Source of the DNA: an uncultured Luminiphilus sp.
GTDB taxonomy: Bacteria; Pseudomonadota; Gammaproteobacteria; Pseudomonadales; Halieaceae
Assembly: GCA_943787485.1 (NCBI GenBank)
Contig: CALSMP010000003.1
Location: 1 to 64,000, forward strand
Direction: 5' to 3'
DNA length: 64,000 nt
Position numbers and translations under genes: made by a program. A model generated the notes under the pieces. That model saw only the letters and a list, made by a program, of their open reading frames with translations, was not told where the DNA came from and ran no database searches. Below are positions 1 to 8,356 of the stretch, in pieces (positions within the stretch are counted from its first letter, which is position 1; each line of letters starts with the position of its first letter).

Positions 1-346
1 TCACACCCTGCCCAGTCAGACTTTTTTTGAGCCAGTCATTGCGCAGGTACAGCTCAGCCACCGCCTGCTTCAGATCCTTGTTCTCGCGCTTGAGGCCAGT
101 GACCTCATCCGCATTAGCTTCTCGAGACGTATCACCGTCCAGCCGCTTCTTGCCGGCTTCCAGGAAGTCTTTGCTCCAGCGGTAGTACAGGTTTGGATTG
201 ATGCCTTCCTTGCGGCACAGTTCAGCGATCGAACTTTCTCCGCGCAGGCCATCCAGGACAATGCGAATTTTCTCCTCGGTGGAGAACTTGCGGCGGGTTT
301 TGCGGCGGATATCCTTAACCGTCTTCTCAGTGTTGGACATGCTCAT
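1..346 (-). CDS. IS3-family transposase OrfA (C-terminus beyond edge)
   Basis: This is the small first ORF of an IS3-type element, which binds the terminal repeats through a helix-turn-helix and is joined to OrfB by a programmed -1 frameshift. The reading gives about 115 residues, basic at the N-terminus (RRKTRRKFS), followed by the helix-turn-helix segment (IAELCRKEG, then YYRWSKDFLEAGKK) and a leucine-rich coiled region. Near the edge a run of seven A on the coding strand (8-32 region) is a plausible slippage site, but OrfB is not in the window so this cannot be tested. The ATG at 346 is preceded by GAGGAG at a good distance. A second ATG lies two codons downstream. Confidence 0.85.
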   Translation of the reverse strand, partial: MSMSNTEKTVKDIRRKTRRKFSTEEKIRIVLDGLRGESSIAELCRKEGINPNLYYRWSKDFLEAGKKRLDGDTSREANADEVTGLKRENKDLKQAVAELYLRNDWLKKSLTGQGV

Positions 347-401
347 AATGAGACTCCTCTGCTTCAGTTTAAAAGTAGCAGAAGTCTCTCTTAGTGAATC
401 A
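1..401 (-). mobile_element. IS3-family insertion sequence, left-edge fragment
   Basis: An insertion sequence enters from the left edge. It carries the orfA transposase gene reading off the window. The outer end is placed near 401, where a TGATTCACTAAG-type end abuts the 3' end of the CoA-transferase gene; this boundary is inferred because the other end and the target duplication are outside the window. An imperfect hairpin (352-363 pairing with 377-386) sits just before the transposase start, as in many insertion sequences that block translation from outside transcripts. Confidence 0.6.
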
Positions 402-1743
402 GACCTTTTGGTCCTTCATGCTCTGACGGCGCACAGTCAAGCGATTCATGCGCGTCCTCCTCGGCAATCTCGGTTGAGAACTGTCGCTCCTTCGCGGCCA
501 GCTGCGCAGAAACCATCGCGATCATCTGGGCCGTGAAGTTGCCAACGAGGCTACCGTCAGCGTTCATGGTTTTTATTTCTGCCTCGTTAAAACCTAATTC
601 CTGACAGATCGCTTCGTTCTGCTCACCCTGCTCCGAAGGTGCTCCGACCGCCGGAAGTTCAGCGCCGGAAAACTTCCATGGACGACCGGGAAGCCGATAC
701 TCACCCCCCCGCCGATCTGGCACCCGGAAAGTGGCGCCCCAGTAATCGGCCCACTCGCTATCCGCAAGCTGCTCCATAGTGCGGACTTCACCAATGGCGA
801 TTTTCGCTTCATCAAACTGAGCGTCCAGCGTGGCCATATCAGGGAATGTCCAGATCCATCGCTGCACAACATCTTTCAGTTCCTCGAGGTTCGCCCGCCT
901 CAATGCCGAACTACGAAAGCGCAGATCGTCCATCAAGTCGGGGCGGCGCATGGCGGCCACAAACCAAGTGAATGTGATGGTGTTCACCAGGCTAATAGCA
1001 CTCATAAACTGCTCACCGTTGGGGCCGGTGAAGAACGAGCCGTCGGTGGCGCCGAGAATGGCCGGATCATCACCCGCATCAAGTCCATTCAGGTCCATGT
1101 GCGCATGCTCGTTAATCGTCATCAATGTAGCGGCCATCGACACATCGATGTGTTGCCCCTTACCTGTGCGCGCTCGCTGCTGCAGCGCTGCGAGTACCGC
1201 AATCGTGGCTTGAAGTCCCGCATAAACATCGGCATGGCTTAGCGCATCTGTTTGTGGGACTTTTAGGTTGTCGCCAAAGTGGCGGAAACTGTGGTGGGTA
1301 AACCCTGTCTCCGCTTGCACAGTCGGCGCATAGGCCATTCGACCGCGCCACGGCCCACCCTGGCCGTAGCCCGAAATAGACACATAGATCAGTCGCGGAT
1401 TGCGGTCCTTCAGACTCTCGTAATCAAAGCCAAATGACGCGAGCGTGCCGGGCCGGAAGTTCTCCACCAGAATATCGGCCTGGTCTATTAGACGATGGGC
1501 GATCTCCTTAGCGTCAGGTTTGTTGAGATCAATAGAAATGTTCCGTTTACCCGCGTTCTGCTGGGCGTAATAACCCGTCACACCGTTAGGATTGATGGGT
1601 GCGGCAAGGCGAGACACATCGCCCCGGGGTGGTTCAATCTTGATGACGTCTGCGCCGAGATCCTGCAGTGTCTTGCCACAGAGCGGGCCGGCAAGGACCC
1701 GGGAGAAGTCAACAACATTGATACCTTCAAGCGGTGAGGTCAT
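391..1743 (-). CDS. CaiB/BaiF-type (family III) CoA-transferase
   Basis: Family III CoA-transferases move CoA between carboxylic acids, here probably to activate or recycle a catabolic acid. The 450-residue protein begins with the typical segment NVVDFSRVLAGP. Its catalytic aspartate is Asp172 in HADVYAG, followed by the conserved GKGQHIDVSM region. It is translated upstream of nothing else on this strand but follows an enoyl-CoA hydratase with a 3-base gap, so the two form an operon. The family usually ends near residue 400. The last 45 residues are an atypical acidic tail, and the stop lies in or next to the inserted IS end, so the natural C-terminus may have been altered. Substrate unknown. 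Confidence 0.88.
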   Translation of the reverse strand: MTSPLEGINVVDFSRVLAGPLCGKTLQDLGADVIKIEPPRGDVSRLAAPINPNGVTGYYAQQNAGKRNISIDLNKPDAKEIAHRLIDQADILVENFRPGTLASFGFDYESLKDRNPRLIYVSISGYGQGGPWRGRMAYAPTVQAETGFTHHSFRHFGDNLKVPQTDALSHADVYAGLQATIAVLAALQQRARTGKGQHIDVSMAATLMTINEHAHMDLNGLDAGDDPAILGATDGSFFTGPNGEQFMSAISLVNTITFTWFVAAMRRPDLMDDLRFRSSALRRANLEELKDVVQRWIWTFPDMATLDAQFDEAKIAIGEVRTMEQLADSEWADYWGATFRVPDRRGGEYRLPGRPWKFSGAELPAVGAPSEQGEQNEAICQELGFNEAEIKTMNADGSLVGNFTAQMIAMVSAQLAAKERQFSTEIAEEDAHESLDCAPSEHEGPKGLIH

Positions 1744-1746
1744 GGC

Positions 1747-2526
1747 TTACTTCCCCGTGAATTCAGCGAGGCCTGGGCCCCTTGTCATAAGGCTTTCAAG
1801 CCCTATTTTTAGATCTTCAGAAGCCCACAACGGCAATTGCATTTGCTCCATAGCCTCGTCGGCCGCCTCGACGCCATGCGCAGCCGCGAGGTTAGCGAGC
1901 TGCTTGGTGATGGTATGTGCCAGTGTGGGTCCGTTACCCAGCTCCTGGGCAATAACCATTGCGGCTTCGTCTAGCTTTTCGTCGTCAACCACGCGGTTGA
2001 TAATGTTCCATCGCTCAAGGGTCTCTGCATCATAGCGACGCCCCAGCATCGATATTTCTTTTGCGCGCGCGACCCCGGCCCGCTGAACTTGACGCTGAAT
2101 CGCACCCATTAGGGGATTGATGCCGATGGTAGCCTCCACCGAGCCAATTTTTGCCGAGCGCGCTGCAATCACGAAGTCACACGCAAGCGCCATCTCGAAG
2201 CCACCGCCCACACACACGCCCTGAACGGCTGCCACAATAGGGAGAGGAAAGCTTTCTAGTTCACGGAGAAAGGCAAGCGGCGATACGGATAACTTGCCGT
2301 CGGGGCCCACTGCATCAACAAACAATGAGGTGTCTGCACCTGCCGAAAAGTGGCGCAGACCACTCTTTAGCAACACGGCGCGGGCGCCTCCATTCTGCGC
2401 CTCAAGCAGTGCTCGCCGCATACCGGCCATCAGGTCGAGCCCAAGCAAATTATGGGGGGCAAAGGCCATTGTTAGGATCGCCACCGGACCCTCTCGGGTT
2501 ACGGTGACACATTGGTTATCAGCCAC
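1747..2526 (-). CDS. Enoyl-CoA hydratase/isomerase family protein
   Basis: This 259-residue crotonase-fold enzyme would hydrate or isomerise an enoyl-CoA. Both canonical catalytic glutamates are present: Glu111 in GGGFEMALACD and Glu131 in GSVEATIG. They are 20 residues apart, as in true hydratases, and the oxyanion-hole segment (SAGADTS) is also clear. The next gene starts 3 bases after its stop, so it forms a two-gene operon with the CoA-transferase. The divergent AraC-type regulator 101 bases away is the likely controller. The exact substrate cannot be read from sequence. Confidence 0.88.
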   Translation of the reverse strand: MADNQCVTVTREGPVAILTMAFAPHNLLGLDLMAGMRRALLEAQNGGARAVLLKSGLRHFSAGADTSLFVDAVGPDGKLSVSPLAFLRELESFPLPIVAAVQGVCVGGGFEMALACDFVIAARSAKIGSVEATIGINPLMGAIQRQVQRAGVARAKEISMLGRRYDAETLERWNIINRVVDDEKLDEAAMVIAQELGNGPTLAHTITKQLANLAAAHGVEAADEAMEQMQLPLWASEDLKIGLESLMTRGPGLAEFTGK

Positions 2527-2627
2527 AGCAATCTCTCCTTAGCCAAATGGGCTACTTTTCACGAGTGCCCAAATTAACCAACCCGCCTAGGAAGAATCAG
2601 GTGATATAGTGCCGAATTGGAGGTGAA

Positions 2628-3666
2628 ATGATGCCAGCCCCACCCAGTAAGCCTCAGCCCAGCGGTTATGGCTTAAAAGCCTTGTTTGATGAGTTGGCTG
2701 ACCAGGGTGTCAGTCAGCGAGCGGTTCTCAGAGCAGCGAAATTACGATCGCTTACGGGAACGCTATCGCAGGCCCAGCGACTGGCCATTTTGCGTGCTGC
2801 TAAGGACCACAGCACGCACAGACTTACCGCCCTTAAGGCAGGGCAAAGACAACGTGTCCATCACTTTGGCGTCTATGGTTTCGCGCTGGCGACCAGCCCC
2901 ACTTTCTATGACGCCTTTATGTTCGGTCGCCAGCACCTCGAGCTCGCAGGTGCGGTCCTGCAGATTTCATTCCACACCAATAGCCGCGTAGGCATTCTTC
3001 GCAGTGAAAATCCCGCCACGCTTGGCAGCTTGCTGCCGTTTGCAGCGGAGTTCTGGCGCAGTTCGATGACTACCCTGCTGAGCGAGATCTTGGGAAAGCC
3101 CTTTCCATCGGTGCTAATGCGCTTTCCTTTCCCAGCACCCGCCTATGCAATCGATTATCGATCACAGTTTAATTGCCCCATTGAGTTCGATAGCCCGACC
3201 ATGGAGTGGCACTTCGACGCCAACATTCTTCGGGAGCCTTGTGCCAGCGCCAGCAGCGTGACCGCGACAATCTGTCAGGAATTCTGTGAGACCATGATCG
3301 AGAAGGCAGGTGGCAGTTCGCCGTTGCAACGCGACCTAAGGGCTTTCATTCTCGGCAATACAGGGCGCAGAACCACCGCGGAGGATGCGGCAGGTGCGGT
3401 GGGGCCTTGCCAAGCGCACGCTTTTCCGCCGCTTGAAAAGCGAGGGCATCAGCTTTCAAGCATTGCTTGATCAGACACGGTCTTCCCTTGCTCGCGAGTA
3501 TTTGGAGAGCACTGCGCTAGGAACCGCCGAGATTGCGGACCGCTGTGGCTACGGCGATGAAGCGAACTTCCGAAAGGCATTTCAGCGCTGGCACGGAATA
3601 AGCGCCAGCCAATGGCGCTTAAAACAAACACAAACGCGGCGTGAAAACAAAATAGAAAGGGGTTAA
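2628..3666 (+). pseudogene. AraC-family regulator interrupted by a +1 frameshift
   Basis: Read as one gene this would be a 345-residue AraC regulator of the OruR/ArgR-like class: an N-terminal arabinose-binding-type domain (about 1-235) and a C-terminal AraC helix-turn-helix (TAEIADRCGYGDEANFRKAF). The frame breaks at the G4 run 3401-3404. Removing one G joins EDAAGAV to GLAKRTLFRRL exactly as in intact homologues. The start ATG at 2628 has a strong GGAGGTGA ribosome site. It is divergent from the hydratase/CoA-transferase operon, its probable target. Either a recent inactivation or a sequencing error in the homopolymer; the otherwise perfect reading frames on both sides favour recent or artefactual origin. 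Confidence 0.82.
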
Positions 3667-3673
3667 GTTCTGG

Positions 3674-3917
3674 GCGTCCACGCGCGTCTTGGTGCGGCCA
3701 ATCGGCCTTGACATGGTAGAGGTCGGCGGTTCGACAAACGCGACCCTAGGAGCGTTTGGTCCACCGTAGCAACGCGGAGGTGCCCGCAGGGTTCAATCGC
3801 CAGAGGCAATGGCGATTGAAGACCATCCGCCTGATCCTACCAAATTCTCAAGCTTCTGTTTTTACTCGACTTTATTTTTTGAGAATCGCGCGTTTTGGAG
3901 TTTTTCTACGCGTGGAC
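3674..3917 (+). repeat. 244-bp structured intergenic element, copy 1
   Basis: This element begins a few bases after the AraC stop and aligns without gaps for about 220 bp with a second copy at 35427 (offset exactly 31753), at high identity. It is bounded by a perfect 9-bp inverted repeat, GTCCACGCG at 3676-3684 and CGCGTGGAC at 3909-3917. Inside are several self-complementary segments: GGCC-AATC-GGCC, a GGTCG/CGACC-type stem, and an 8-bp hairpin AATCGCCA/TGGCGATT. It ends in T-rich tracts. I do not recognise it. It could be a small RNA, a MITE-like element or a REP-type sequence. Its reverse strand is open for about 60 codons but is not convincing as protein. Confidence 0.7.
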
Positions 3918-4018
3918 ATTACCGCGCAAAGGTAGTCACTTTGTTTGATATAGGCCTATCCCGGTCTCACTCGAATTAATTGTGTCTGCCATCTTTGCCC
4001 AAGAATAATTTATACGAC

Positions 4019-4816
4019 TCAATTCCCCGTGAATACAGGCTTACGCTTCTCAGCAAAAGCAGTAAGTGCCTCCACGCAGTCTTCACTCACCTGCATACAC
4101 TGTTTCTCACGCAGTAAACCGTAATCCAGTGTGGCGTCTACTGCCTGACGCAGCAGGCAGTTCAGGGTTTGTTTGGTTCCCTCGATCGCCATGCGTGGGC
4201 CCGTCGCAAGCCGTTGGGCCTTGTCGTAAGCCACCTGCATCAAGTCATCAGCGGCCACTACATGACGAATCAGCCCAAGCTCCTTGGCCTCTGCAGCGGT
4301 GAGCCGATCCCCGGTCATCAAAAACTCTTTGGCGTTATGCATGCCTACCAAAAGTGGCCAAATTGCCGCACCGCCATCACCAGCCACGTAACCCGCGATC
4401 ACGTGGGTGTCGGCAAATACCGCCTGCTCAGACGCCACCACAATATCGGCAAAGAGCGCGAGGGTAGACCCCAGACCCATGGCATAACCGTTTACTGCTG
4501 CAATAATTGGCTGGGGCACCTCGAGAATATCGAGGATGATTTTTCTGCCCTCCTCGACCATGGCATCTGTTTGCTCACGGTTCATCGACAGCCCGTGCTT
4601 TAAATCGCCACCCGCGCAGAACGCTTTGCCAGCGCCGGTCAACACTACCGCCCGCGTGGCTTTATCCCGCGCAATGTCAGCAAACACCCAGGAGAGCTCA
4701 CGGTGAAGCATTTCATCTGTTGCGTTGAGCGCCTCTGGGCGATTTAAGGTAACGGTCAAAACGCCGTCTGCGCTTCGCTCAAACGCAATGTGCTGATATC
4801 TGTCGTATGGAGTCAT
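4019..4816 (-). CDS. Crotonase-fold protein lacking both hydratase glutamates
   Basis: This 265-residue member of the enoyl-CoA hydratase/isomerase superfamily has the usual N-terminal strand (VLTVTLNRPEALNA) and the CoA-binding AFCAGGDL segment. The positions of the two hydratase glutamates are Ser/Thr near 117 (GLGSTLALFAD) and Thr/His near 137-138 (FADTHV). It is therefore unlikely to be a standard hydratase and may be an isomerase, hydrolase or other crotonase. It stands alone between the structured repeat and a truncated ligase on the same strand. Function beyond the fold is not assigned. Confidence 0.82.
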   Translation of the reverse strand: MTPYDRYQHIAFERSADGVLTVTLNRPEALNATDEMLHRELSWVFADIARDKATRAVVLTGAGKAFCAGGDLKHGLSMNREQTDAMVEEGRKIILDILEVPQPIIAAVNGYAMGLGSTLALFADIVVASEQAVFADTHVIAGYVAGDGGAAIWPLLVGMHNAKEFLMTGDRLTAAEAKELGLIRHVVAADDLMQVAYDKAQRLATGPRMAIEGTKQTLNCLLRQAVDATLDYGLLREKQCMQVSEDCVEALTAFAEKRKPVFTGN

Positions 4817-4895
4817 CTGGCCTCTCCAAAGGTGTTGTGAGTCACTGTCGCTAATGCAGTCTTTGCGGTGAGCACACGCTTGACCGCCGGAGCCA

Positions 4896-5945
4896 CTAGC
4901 CTGCCTCCCGCTGCAACCTATCTGTCATGGTATCCCGCATCACCTCAACCGGGCACGGCGCGCCCGCCATGATGCCCGTGCGCAGAGTGGACATATCAAA
5001 TGAGGAGAAATCCGGATGGTCTAGCTCCATGATGAACATGGTCGGCACACCGTGAAGCGCCGTGCAGCGCACGTCTTGCACCGTCTTTAATGTATCGAGT
5101 GGATCGAAGGCCTCGCCCGGAAACACCATCGTAGCGCCATGCGCAACGCAAGCCAGTACTGACAGAACCATGCCAAAACAATGATAGAGGGGCACGGGTA
5201 TGCAAAGCCGATCCTCAGGGCTCAGTGCCATTGCCGCACCCGTGAGGTAACCGTTATTGAGAATATTGCAATGGGAAAGTGTCGCGCCTTTGGGGTTAGC
5301 CGTAGTGCCGTTGGTAAATTGGATATTAATGGCATCATCGGGTCGCAATTCCGCGGCTAACTCCGCAAGACGCGCGTGATGCTCGGCGGCCCCCATTGCA
5401 CAGACGTCATCGAAGTTAAGCATGCCCGGGCTCTTCTCCTTGCCCATGCGGATGACCCGTTTGAGATGAGGGAGTGTCTTGGATTGGAGCGCGCAGGGTT
5501 GGCAGTCGGCCAGTTCAGGGGCAAGTGTTTGCAGCATGCCCAGATAGTCACTGCTTTTGAACTGCTCCGCAGTGATGATAGTGTCGCACTCAACTTTATT
5601 GAGCGCGTATTCCAGCTCGTAGGTGCGATACGCGGGGTTGATGCACACCATAATGGCGCCGATTTTGGCGGTGGCCAATTGCACCAATACCCACTCGCAG
5701 CTATTGGGCCCCCAGATACCCACGCGAACTCCCGGAGCAATGCCAAGTGCCAACAGGCCAGTAGCCAGCTGATCTACCTTTTCTCTCAACTGACTGTAGG
5801 ACAGTCGAATGCCCTGATGGCGCACCACCAAAGCATCTCCGTCGGGATTGGCCTCACATGTGCGATCGAAATAGTTGCCGATCGTCTCGTAAATAATCTG
5901 CGAGTACGATGCACCGCAGTAATAACTCCGGGTTAGCTTGGTCAT
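4896..5945 (-). pseudogene. Acyl-CoA synthetase (AMP-forming), C-terminally truncated
   Basis: The family activates fatty or aromatic acids to acyl-CoA through an acyl-adenylate. Only 349 residues remain of the usual 540-560. The N-terminal domain runs to [15 protein letters not shown], then ends abruptly with a stop. The A5 (YGMTE-type) motif, the GD motif and the whole mobile C-terminal domain with the catalytic Lys are missing. The P-loop-like motif is also degraded: [11 protein letters not shown] instead of TSGTTGxPKG. None of the three frames beyond the stop resumes the family sequence, so this is a deletion or junction rather than a simple frameshift. Almost certainly inactive as a ligase. 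Confidence 0.8.
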
Positions 5946-5975
5946 GTTCGCGCCACTCTTTTTATTGTGTCGACG

Positions 5976-7160
5976 TCAGGATCTTGCCTCTTTCAAGAGC
6001 CTACCAAGTCGACCGATGCCCTCTCCGATTTTGTCTTCTGTCATTTGAGAATAGCTTAGCCTCAGGGTATCTACTCGCGGCTCACTTGCATAGAACGACT
6101 CCCCAGGCACATAGGCCACACCAATCTCGTTCATCGCATACACCACCATCTCTGTGGCGTTGATCCCCGGCGCCTCGACCCAAATAAAGTAGCCACCCTC
6201 GGGTCGTGTACAGGTCACATCCTCTGGAAACGTTTCCTTGATAGCCGCCAGCGCGGCGTCCCGTCTGCCACGATATACATCTCGGGACGTTTTTAAGTGT
6301 TCATCCAGACTGTAATCCGCCAAAAACGTGGCCGCCTGATATTGGGCAACCGTACCCGCCTGAAAGTCGGTGGCTTCCTTGAGTACGCGATAACGCTCAA
6401 TAACAGCCTTGCTCGCCACCACCCAACCCAAGCGAATGCCGGGGCACAGCGTTTTTGAAAAAGAGCCCAGATAAATGACGCGATCTGCTTTATCAAAACT
6501 TTTAATCGCAGGGATAAAGTCCCCCTCAAAGCGAATTTCGTAATACGGGCTATCCTCGATGATCATCACGTCGTATTGCTCCGCCAGCTCGACCATTTTG
6601 CGGCGACGATCCTCGGCCAGAGTGATACCCGTCGGGTTCTGAAAATCGGGCACGGTGTAGATTAATTTTGCTTCAGGGTTGGCGATGAGCGCTTCCTCGA
6701 GTGCATCCATGCGCATGCCGTCAGTATCGGTATCAACCGATACATAGTTGGCGCGCAAAGCGCTGAAGGTATTGAGCGCACCCAAGTAAGAAGGGTGCTC
6801 AACAATCACCGTGTCACCCTCATCAAGATAAAGCCGCGCGGCATAATCAATGCCCTGCTGGGAACCGCTGAGTATCAGTAGATCATCCGCTGTGATGTTC
6901 ACCCCAGTTCGGGGCATCCATTGCGAGGCAATGAACTCGCGCAGCGCCGCGACACCGTAGGCGCCATCGTAGGCCATGATGGTTCGCCCATGGATATCAA
7001 AGGCTTTATCGGATGCTGCCCGAAAGGCCTCCAATGCGTAGAGTTCCGGCGCCGGCGCGCCGCCCGCGAAGGAAATCATGTCGGGGTTTTTTGCGGCGGC
7101 AAACATTTCCTTGATGAAGTCAGAGCCGTAGCCCTGCATGCGTCTTGCTTCCTGAACCAT
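5976..7160 (-). CDS. PLP-dependent aminotransferase, class I/II (2-aminoadipate/aromatic type)
   Basis: This 394-residue fold-type I aminotransferase interconverts an amino acid and a 2-oxoacid in the cytoplasm. The PLP lysine is Lys236 in GSFSKTLCPG. The cofactor-binding segments SGSQQGID (about 98-105), PDFQNPTG (about 171-178) and the Asp in EDSPYYE are intact, and the C-terminal carboxylate-binding Arg is in TLRLSYS. The length and the N-terminal ISFAGGAPAPE motif match the LysN/2-aminoadipate and MocR-like clade, which accepts aromatic and branched amino acids. It is followed by two acyl-CoA dehydrogenases, so it may feed an amino acid carbon skeleton into CoA-linked catabolism (inference). 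Confidence 0.85.
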   Translation of the reverse strand: MVQEARRMQGYGSDFIKEMFAAAKNPDMISFAGGAPAPELYALEAFRAASDKAFDIHGRTIMAYDGAYGVAALREFIASQWMPRTGVNITADDLLILSGSQQGIDYAARLYLDEGDTVIVEHPSYLGALNTFSALRANYVSVDTDTDGMRMDALEEALIANPEAKLIYTVPDFQNPTGITLAEDRRRKMVELAEQYDVMIIEDSPYYEIRFEGDFIPAIKSFDKADRVIYLGSFSKTLCPGIRLGWVVASKAVIERYRVLKEATDFQAGTVAQYQAATFLADYSLDEHLKTSRDVYRGRRDAALAAIKETFPEDVTCTRPEGGYFIWVEAPGINATEMVVYAMNEIGVAYVPGESFYASEPRVDTLRLSYSQMTEDKIGEGIGRLGRLLKEARS

Positions 7161-7186
7161 AGTCGACTCGCTGAATTCTTATTTCT

Positions 7187-8353
7187 CTAATAGGATTTGG
7201 GCAGGCCTAATACGTGCTGCCCGATAAAGTTCAAGGTCATCTGCTGCGTGAGGGGCGCCAAACGGAAGAGTTGTACCTCCCGCCACCAGCGTTCCTGATG
7301 ATATTCCCGGGCGTAGCCCGCGCCCCCGTAGGTCTGCAGGGACTGATAACAGGCTTGAATCGCAGCCTCTACCGCGACGTATTTCGCCATGTTTGCCATA
7401 CCGGCCGCGCGCTCCGGACTGGTGCCTGCATCATCCAGAGCCGCAGCCTCCGCAATCATCAACCAGGACGCCTCGAGTTGTGCATGTGCCGCAGCAAGCG
7501 GATGCTGTATGGCTTGATGACTACCAATCGGCGCCTTGAAGACCTTGCGCTCTTTGGCATAACCCACCGCCGCTTGCAGCGCCAATCTTGCTGTACCTAC
7601 CGCACCCGCCGCCACCAGTAAACGTTCGGCGTTGAGCGTGGGTGCCAAGCTGGCAAACCCTTTGCCGAGCTCACCCATAAGCGCCGACTTGGGAACCACC
7701 AAATTGTCGATAAACAACTGATTCGATTTGTAGTAGTTAAAGCCGTGCTTCGGGGTCGGGGTGAAAGTCAAAGCTTCACTGGGCAGGTCAATCAGGAATA
7801 GGCTGAGCCCTGAGGAGACATCGCTCCCAAGTGGCCGGGTTTGGGCCACCAGCAGCAGACAGTGGGAATGCTGCAAATTGGTAATGAACCATTTGGCGCC
7901 GTTGATAACAAAATCGTCTGCCCGCTCAATTGCAGTGGTACTGATATTGAAGGAGTTAGTGCCGGCATCAGGCTCGGACAATGCAAAAGCGCAAAGTTTC
8001 TCACCCCCAGCCAGCGCCCTCAAATCGTCCAGCTGCCGCTCAGACTCTGCCGCATGTGCCAGCGTCATCGTGCCCAGCAAACCGAACAAATAACCCAGCG
8101 CCGGACCGCCGCCACCGCCACCGCGGCATAGTGCCTCCATCACCAGCACCAGTTCAGACAATCCCTGCCCGCTACCACCCAAAGCTTCGGGAACAGTCAC
8201 CCCAAAAAAGCCATGCTCACCCAGTGCCGCGATAAACGCCTCGGGATACGCCTCATTTTCATCGTGCTCGCGCCAGTACTCAGGCCCAAACCGCTGCGCC
8301 ACCGCCTCAGCGGTGCCCACCATCATTGATTGAGTCTCGTTTAATGTCGGCAT
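7187..8353 (-). CDS. Acyl-CoA dehydrogenase (IVD-like catalytic base)
   Basis: This FAD-dependent enzyme introduces an alpha-beta double bond into an acyl-CoA and passes electrons to ETF. The 388 residues include the FAD-binding segments FALSEPDAGTN and NGAKWFITN. The usual Glu in the EGTxEIQ segment is absent (the position reads LAPLTQQM). A Glu in TLNAERLLVAAG matches the alternative base position of isovaleryl-CoA dehydrogenases, which suggests a branched substrate. A six-glycine run near residue 79 is unusual. It begins 3 bases after the next dehydrogenase, so the two are co-translated and may form a heteromer. Confidence 0.88.
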   Translation of the reverse strand: MPTLNETQSMMVGTAEAVAQRFGPEYWREHDENEAYPEAFIAALGEHGFFGVTVPEALGGSGQGLSELVLVMEALCRGGGGGGPALGYLFGLLGTMTLAHAAESERQLDDLRALAGGEKLCAFALSEPDAGTNSFNISTTAIERADDFVINGAKWFITNLQHSHCLLLVAQTRPLGSDVSSGLSLFLIDLPSEALTFTPTPKHGFNYYKSNQLFIDNLVVPKSALMGELGKGFASLAPTLNAERLLVAAGAVGTARLALQAAVGYAKERKVFKAPIGSHQAIQHPLAAAHAQLEASWLMIAEAAALDDAGTSPERAAGMANMAKYVAVEAAIQACYQSLQTYGGAGYAREYHQERWWREVQLFRLAPLTQQMTLNFIGQHVLGLPKSY

Positions 8354-8356
8354 GCT

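Noticed and set aside
3700..3760. tRNA-like motifs (TGGTAGAGG and GGTTCGA) inside the repeat
   Set aside because: No acceptor stem or anticodon arm can be folded around them, and the same bases form other hairpins.
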